Part shown: positions 59,201 through 64,000 of the stretch, piece by piece
Layout: the number at the start of each line of letters is the position of its first letter
Numbering within the stretch: position 1 is the first letter of the stretch
NCBI RefSeq assembly: GCF_964019385.1
Contig: NC_088644.1
Coordinates: forward strand, 36,431,345-36,495,344
Direction: 5' to 3'
Source: Sycon ciliatum
Taxonomy: Eukaryota; Porifera; Calcarea; Leucosolenida; Sycettidae
Length of the DNA stretch: 64,000 nt
Notes under the pieces: model-generated
Databases searched by the model: none
What the model was told of the DNA's origin: nothing
The model's input: the letters and a program-made list of their open reading frames with translations, nothing else
Made by a program: the position numbers and the translations under genes

Positions 59201-62200
59201 TGCGCGCACACATTCTCTCTCTCTCTCCCTCTCTCTCTCTCTCTCACATACCGCACTGGGTACGAAAGCTACTTCGACCATTCTAACGTATGCAGCTGGC
59301 TGCATGTTTTGACTCCGTGCTGTCTACTACAGAAAACCAGTCTGTCTGTATTTACATTGGATGCATCACACTCTAGTCACTATAGTTCAGTACTGTCGGG
59401 CCCCGAAGAACGGAGCGCCGAAGAACGGCCAGGCTAGAATTTCACCAAGCACAGTGTACCCTGAGTGTATGCACAGTGACTCCAGTCCACTGTGCACGGA
59501 CTGTAATGCATGAAAACGAGAGAGCTTGGAAGCTCAGGGCCCTACGCTATGCTTTTTTGCCTTGATGACCTAGACAAAAAAAAGCATAGGGATGTTATAA
59601 ATTCTTTAAAAAATTCCTTTTTTTTATGACATAACCTGGGATTCGAACCCGCACTATCGCGCTCCCTGCATGCATCCCCCGATACACTTCGCATACATAC
59701 TAATTCTTCCAAGTTGTTTCACATTGTGATCTTGCATTTGAAAGCCCTATTTGAATATGCATTGTGGCCAGCCGTCTTTGATGGCACGGTACGGTAGGGG
59801 ATAGGTACGGGACAGGTACGATCGAGGGTAATACGACATCGTCTCCCGTACCGTACCGTACCATCAAACACAGCTGGCCACATACAGCTGCCCGCAATAT
59901 TCAAATAGGGCTTTCAAACGCAAGATAATAACGTAAAGCAACTTGGAAGAATGGGTATGAATGCGAAGTGTATGGGGGAATGCATGTAGGGCGATAGTGC
60001 GGGTTCGAATCTCAGGATATGCCTGAAAAAAAGGAGAATTGAAAAATTTATAACATCCTATGTTTTTTTGCCCTCAGATACGGATAGCGCCAGGCGTGAC
60101 ACAAACAAACACACAAACAAACACCAAATTAAAGCTGTGTGGACCCTGGCTAGCGCCAGACGTTACTGAAGTAACGTCTTCTGCATAGCTACGGGAATAA
60201 AAACGGTCTAGGCTAGGAGGCTTACCCCTCTCCCCCCCCCCCCCCACACACACACACAGTTCTTCGACAACCGACAGCAGGGGCGTGCTCGGCCCCCCAA
60301 CTAGGGGGGTGCACGGGAGCCGAGGGGAGCCCCCCGGCAATTTTCTGCAATTTGCTTGCAACCTTTCTTGAATTTTAGAGCATATTCGCATACATTACAA
60401 TTGCCTTGGATCCCAGCAGACACGACCTTTTTGAACTGGCCCTGCCTGGCAACGGCGTCTTTGTGGGTTGCCTGTGAGCCGTGTTTGTCCAGCAAAGTGG
60501 TGGCCTTTTTGAAGTTGGACATAGGTCTTGCTGTGAGCTGTCCCTGATCCGCACCACTGGGAAATACGAGGCACGGAAGACAGAAACCCCCGTCGCATTT
60601 GGGTGAATAGACCAGCCACGTGTTGTCCTCTAGCCACTGGTGACGAAAACGACGGTTTCTGCCATCATTTCCTGTGTGGACAGGAAAGTCGTGTTTCGGC
60701 CCTGGCACAAAGTGGTGGTCGACCAAGCGACACTTCTCATCAGAGGACAACGATGACGGCAAACAGGTCCACTTTTGTGATGCAAGGTTGTAGCCTTCTC
60801 CAATGTCGTTTGGAGTGCCGCCTGAAGCGACTACATCAACCTCGTCGGGTTTATCCACCGCGGTAGACCCGGCAGCCTGGGCTACTTCTCCTGCGACCTC
60901 TTCAACTACTACCACTTCGTCTGACTCTTCACCTCTTGAAGAACCCTCATCGCCACTCGAGGAAATATTATCAGATTTTTTCGCTGCAGCAACAGCTCCC
61001 GCAGCAACAGTTGCAGAACGACCGAACGCTTTACTTAGAGTTAGCTGCGGCAGCGTGGAAGCTTTGCGCAATGACTTCAATGACGGCGGTCGATTTGACA
61101 TTATGAAAAGAGCAGCTCAGTCATAGTCAGATACCCATACTTCAGGAAAGAAATCAAAGAATCCAGAGACCTGAAAGCAAGAAATCGAAACCGGGAAAGA
61201 ATCCGACTGTCGCAAGGTAATGTTTATGCTGTGCACAGTGTAGATCTACGTGCAAAATTATTGTTCGCGCTGCACGTGTACGTGTACATGAAGGCCGTTT
61301 GCATGTGTACGTGTCACATCCGAGGTGCAGTATTATTTTTTTCAAAACCCAGATTGAAAATTTGGGGGGGGGTGCACGTGCCCCCCGTGCCCCCCCCCCC
61401 CGCCGAGCACGCGCCTGGACAGTGCTGTACACACTGTGGATAGACTGGCTATGGAGCCAGGGCAAACAAGTACCTAGTAGAGCTACCCGTTGGTCTGATC
61501 ACTGTTATCGCAGTTCACTGTCTTTCTGTTTACATCATTGCCTACCTACCCTATAGGGCGAGTACTTGCAGAAGAAGGCGGAAGAGGAAGCACAGCGACA
61601 TCGCGATGAAGTCAGAAGGTAGGGATCTCTGGATGTGCGGACATGACAGATGAAAACGTCTGCCAGGCAGCAATATGCTTTGTCTCCAAGCTACATATGC
61701 TTTGTCTCCAAGCTACATATGCTTTGTCTCCAAGCTACATATGCTTTGTCTCCAAGCTACATATGCTTTGTCTCCAAGCTACATATGCTTTGTCTCCAAG
61801 CTACATATGCTTTGTCTCCAAGCTACATATGCTTTGTCTCCAAGCTACATATGCTTTGTCTCCAAGCTACATATGCTTTGTCTCCAAGCTACATATGCTT
61901 TGTCTCCAAGCTACATATGCTTTGTCTCCAAGCTACATATGCTTTGTCTCCAAGCTACATATGCTTTGTCTCCAAGCTACATATGCTTTGTCTCCAAGCT
62001 ACATATGCTTTGTCTCCAAGCTACATATGCTTTGTCTCCAAGCTACATATGCTTTGTCTCCAAGCTACATATGCTTTGTCTCCAAGCTACATATGCTTTG
62101 TCTCCAAGCTACATATGCTTTGTCTCCAAGCTACATATGCTTTGTCTCCAAGCTACATATGCTTTGTCTCCAAGCTACATATGCTTTGTCTCCAAGCTAC

Positions 62201-63068
62201 ATATGCTTTGTCTCCAAGCTACATATGCTTTGTCTCCAAGCTACATATGCTTTGTCTCCAAGCTAAATATGCGAAAAATAGTAGAATTATGTGCTTTAAA
62301 GCTACGACTGTTAACTGTTATTAGGGATCACCTGATCAGAAACCGGTCAGCCCGGGAATCAAACCCTGTTACACCTTCAACCCCTTCTGACTTATTTCCA
62401 CACATCAATGTTTTGAGGATGAGTTTCTGTTCATCCTGTAGAGGCTGCTGGGCTCTGGTTTCACTGCAAGTCTACTCACCGGGTCGACCTCTTCTGTGGC
62501 ATCCCCAATACAGTGCAGCATCCTTACACAGTTATCAAAGAATCAAAAGGAGTTAATAATTGAAGAGACCTATCCCCATCTCTCCGCTTCCCCCCCCCCC
62601 CCCCACACACACACACCTCCCACCCCGAAAATGAGGCTCATAGCATAACTGGCAAGAAAAATCTGGTTTGAGTCTTCATGGTATGATGGTATCATTCAAT
62701 ATTATCTTTCTGCAGAATTTTCCGCTTCCATTGCATCAAGCTAATGATTACAAGGAACTGGCCACCAGTTTGGAAATCACAGTCGTGACCTTTGCAACGC
62801 CTGCCACACCGACTCAGATCGCCCTGGTAATGTAGCGTTGGTCTGAGTTCCAGTTTAAAGGAAGCTCCAGTATAGATGAAGATTCTCTCCCCTCCCTTGG
62901 CCCTGGCCCAGACCGTATGTAGACTATCCCTGGTGCTGGTGGGTTGCATGACCTAGGTAGTGCTCACAATGTACGGGATGAAGGTTCCGTGATTCTAATT
63001 CTGTGTGTGTGTGTGCTTATGTATGTGGCTGTGTTGCTGTGTGTGTACATGGTATGTGTGTGTATGTG

Positions 63069-63134
<66 letters not shown>

Positions 63135-63674
63135 TGTGTGTGTGTGTGTGCTCTCGCACATGTATATGTATTGGTTGATCGGCACAGCATGTGGGCTGAT
63201 AGAAGGTATGATGGCCAGCAGACTGAAGGAGTGTCTAGACAGCATTACCGTGACGACCACCATGAACCGGCCTACAAGCAGGAGCACTATTTGGATAGAT
63301 TTGGAGAGGACGGTAGCCAAAGTCCTGCATCACACCTGGAAACCATGCCTTTGAGATCCGCAATTCGAACGACGAGCTCGTATCCAGATGATGTGCCTTC
63401 TTCGAGCATTTGTGGAGCTGTAGATGACAAGTATGATCAGACACACAGTGTCGCAGATGATGCAACATTGGAGTGGTCAAGTAACAGAAGGCCACAAAGC
63501 AGATCGGAGGCCTCCAGTACCAAGTACAGCGCAAAGCACCTCACCGAATGCCAGGCCACCCTGGTCAGCCTTGGCTTGCCGAGACTGTCCCTCACCGAAC
63601 TGGATATTCTGCTGAAATCACACAATGGAGACCTGGACAGGCTGGCTAATAACTTGTTTGAAAAGCATGCATGA
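53272..63674 (+). CDS. EPSTI1-like coiled-coil protein with UBA-like C-terminus, 5' incomplete
   Basis: Nine exons join with matching phases: 53272-53330, 53634-53723, 55646-55743, 56403-56486, 57501-57562, 57868-57892 (25 nt), 58851-58934, 61557-61618, 63188-63674, giving about 350 residues. The start resembles epithelial-stromal interaction protein 1: SSYSVMPPDQRKREQILHTA, then QYQAAQKERQGQF and VTQRLGG (compare the RRLGG of EPSTI1). A long charged coiled coil follows (EEYRKETQRQEDEKVQKHKE, KYRQHKEEKRKAEEEEYERH, EYLQKKAEEEAQRHRDEVRR). The last exon is polar and disordered, then closes with ECQATLVSLGLPRLSLTELD and ILLKSHNGDLDRLANNLF, a three-helix pattern like a UBA domain. Vertebrate EPSTI1 is interferon-induced; the function here is unknown. 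A coding start was not found. A candidate poly(A) signal ATTAAA is at 63805-63810. Confidence 0.72.
54432..55101 (-). pseudogene. unrecognised coding relic, antisense in an EPSTI1-like intron
   Basis: ATG 55101 opens MMATARDESFEGDTFIKRKR, then an acidic DEEFYSDDNLAEG stretch to TLTWE, where a GTGAGT could be a donor. A second frame continues convincingly (ADDLARMDIAAHIRDNASIG, CNCKNNQWTLLLPQLAQVDN, QMGFGVGNMSATLSMLRKTV), and a third (QEVFRTPSSAAIEILDVAEY) runs to a stop near 54432. The amino-acid texture is that of real protein broken by frameshifts, or exons with introns I cannot see. I do not recognise the family; a transposon or host retrocopy are both possible. Confidence 0.45.
55801..56060. 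repeat. foldback element, ~95-bp arms
   Basis: 55805-55910 and 55955-56050 are diverged reverse complements (AGAAGGACAAAATGTTACGA / TCGAAACATTTTGTCCTTCT; ATCTTATACAGTCAG / CTGACTGTATAAGAT). GGCTCACCATCCGAGTT follows on the right, as at 2800-3063. Confidence 0.75.
56150..56275. repeat. short direct repeat
   Basis: AAGACACTCATTGCCACGTC with ATTACC(G/A)TGTGTGCATCAGAC occurs twice, near 56168 and 56228. Confidence 0.8.
56643..56865. mobile_element. Tigger/pogo-like MITE, copy 2
   Basis: TACAGTCAACT and AGTTGACTGTA ends as in 47425-47644, with an extra duplicated CGTTATTCGCGAATTGTCGT unit near 56785-56835. Confidence 0.75.
57060..57450 (+). mobile_element. SINE-like repeat with B-box and poly-T end
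   Basis: Contains CTGGTTCGAGTCCTGG (57111-57126), a tRNA B-box-like sequence, and ends at a T run of 23 (57427-57449). The 5' half of a tRNA head is missing. A diverged inverse copy lies at 7960-8165. It sits in the intron just before EPSTI1-like exon 57501-57562. Confidence 0.55.
58592..58776. mobile_element. 185-bp MITE, TA target
   Basis: CAGTTGCGCTCACCGAAATC at the left and a TTTCAGTGAGCGTAACTG end at the right are inverted repeats of about 40 bp with differences. TA lies on both sides. Confidence 0.8.
59215..59246. repeat. TC-rich microsatellite
   Basis: TCTCTCTCTC tract following an ACACATGCACAC-type tract, intronic in the EPSTI1-like gene. Confidence 0.9.
59584..60067. mobile_element. 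~480-bp palindromic element nested in the MITE
   Basis: Left GCATAGGGATGTTATAAATT and right AATTTATAACATCCTATG are inverted. Arms continue as CGAACCCGCACTATCGC / GCGATAGTGCGGGTTCG and AAAGCCCTATTTGAATA / ATTCAAATAGGGCTTT. The centre is a GGTACGG-type palindrome. The GGGTTCGAAT arm mimics a tRNA B box. Confidence 0.75.
60278..61417. mobile_element. internally deleted hAT element, 1.14 kb
   Basis: CAGGGGCGTGCTCGG at the left and CCGAGCACGCGCCTG at the right are hAT-type inverted termini. GACAG is repeated at both flanks (60273-60277, 61418-61422). It keeps only the N-terminal part of a transposase frame. Poly-C runs of 14 (60232-60245, just outside) and 12 (61390-61401, inside) sit near the ends. 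Confidence 0.85.
60301..61101 (-). pseudogene. N-terminal fragment of a TTF-type hAT transposase
   Basis: ATG 61101 opens 266 codons: a Ser/Glu/Val-rich leader, then WTCLPSSLSSDEKCRLVDHH, RFRHQWLEDNTWLVYSPKCD and GGFCLPCLVF, the TTF-like zinc-binding segment, and MSNFKKATTLLDKHGSQATH. It runs into the left terminal sequence before any catalytic core, so it cannot be a transposase. It parallels the N-terminus of the element at 1-2777, in the opposite orientation. Confidence 0.85.
61675..62270. repeat. 22-bp minisatellite, ~27 near-identical copies
   Basis: The unit ATGCTTTGTCTCCAAGCTAC+AT is repeated about 27 times with almost no variation until the last copy (CTAAATATGCG). Because 22 is not a multiple of three, all three plus-strand frames are open and encode the same 22-residue cycle. 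It lies in the last intron of the EPSTI1-like gene. Confidence 0.97.
62590..62604. repeat. poly-C run (15)
   Basis: Followed by a short CA tract; last intron of the EPSTI1-like gene. Confidence 0.9.
63003..63152. repeat. (TG)n microsatellite upstream of the last EPSTI1-like exon
   Basis: TG runs at 63070-63126 and 63129-63150 lie 35 bases before the acceptor at 63187. The long frame through this tract is an artefact joined to the true exon. Confidence 0.95.
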
Positions 63675-63848
63675 ATGAAAGGGGAAATACGAATGTGTTG
63701 ATTGTGTGGCGGATTGCACTAGCAATCTGAGCATACTGCCGAAGTACGTGAGTTGTATTTTGCAGAATTCTTGCATCACTTTAGAGCTTTCTATTTTAAA
63801 GACCATTAAACTTTCTCATCTGTTACGTTACGTTGAGTAATTCATGTA

Positions 63849-64000
63849 CAGTCGTCCCTCTCTAATCCGGCACTTGTTTATCCGGAACACTTGCCAACCG
63901 GCGCACTTTCTGACGAAACCGATTTTTTCGTTCAATTCCTACATCTTAATCCGGCACTTGAATTCCGCCTCCGGCAGTGACTTTTTGAAACGAATCGCTC
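63849..64000. mobile_element. left end of a pogo/Tigger-like element (cut by window edge)
   Basis: TACAGTCGTCCCTCTCTAAT then CCGGCACTTG/TATCCGG repeats are typical of Tigger-type termini and start at a TA. The rest lies outside the window. Confidence 0.55.

Larger units (their letters stand above)
59387..61435. mobile_element. MITE (TCAGTACTGTCGG family) split by nested insertions
   Basis: The left end CAGTACTGTCGGGCCCCGAA matches 14694-14876. The right end GTTCTTCGACAACCGACAG is cut at 60277 and resumes as GACAGTGCTGTA at 61418, so the hAT element 60278-61417 landed in the right terminus. Another inverted-repeat block lies inside at 59584-60067. Confidence 0.7.

Noticed and set aside
61643..62556. 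Three overlapping open frames of 207-293 codons on the plus strand
   Set aside because: They are produced by the 22-bp minisatellite, whose unit lacks stops in any frame. Real EPSTI1-like exons lie on both sides.
62716..62828. Possible exon reading NFPLPLHQANDYKELATSLE between CTGCAG and GTAATG
   Set aside because: Its phase does not fit between exons 61618 and 63188 (a stop results), so it is not included in the EPSTI1-like gene. It could be an alternative terminal exon.
1..64000. CRISPR arrays
   Set aside because: The regular 22- and 23-bp arrays have no spacers and are plain minisatellites in an animal genome.

Overview
The window looks like nuclear DNA from an animal, probably an early-branching invertebrate such as a sponge; the sponge guess is inference and weak. 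The animal call rests on spliced genes with GT-AG introns for a transmembrane channel-like (TMC) protein, CNOT2 of the CCR4-NOT complex, a p38-MAPK-derived kinase-like protein and an EPSTI1-like coiled-coil protein. There are no operons and no prokaryotic features. Genes are sparse, and introns and intergenic spaces are packed with small inverted-repeat transposons (MITEs), tRNA-derived SINEs, minisatellites, CA/TG microsatellites and unusually many long poly-C/poly-G runs.

Layout. 1-2777: right part of a hAT DNA transposon with a long open transposase frame. 3502-15826 (minus): the conserved core of a TMC gene in fifteen phase-compatible exons, with likely 5' exons at 22248-22393 and possibly 23.0-23.2 kb and 25344-26419; its 3' end lies beyond the left edge or was not found. 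The introns carry SINEs, Harbinger-type MITEs, a perfect 162-bp inverted repeat (16729-17202) and a 1.27-kb recent tandem duplication (19096-21633). 26.7-30.0 kb: two inverted-repeat elements and a decayed LINE with a frameshifted reverse transcriptase. 30809-35128 (plus): CNOT2 in two exons, its single visible intron filled with three nested or abutting DNA-transposon derivatives. 38789-40219 (minus): a p38-like protein that has lost the ATP-anchoring lysine, glycine loop and TGY activation motif. 42098-45259 (minus): a two-exon secreted glycoside-hydrolase-like protein.

45.5-52.7 kb is repeat-rich: a TA-flanked MITE, a ~850-bp hairpin element, a Tigger-like MITE, a decayed DDE_4-type transposon between inverted repeats (48457-51403) and a 23-bp minisatellite. 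53272-63674 (plus): an EPSTI1-like gene in nine exons, one of only 25 nt, ending in a UBA-like segment; its introns hold an antisense coding relic, a SINE, nested transposons including a deleted hAT copy with a 5-bp target duplication, and a 27-copy 22-bp minisatellite.

The genes do not form a pathway. They are unrelated housekeeping, membrane, signalling and secreted functions whose spacing has been set mainly by transposon insertion. I see no CRISPR array, rRNA or functional tRNA gene.
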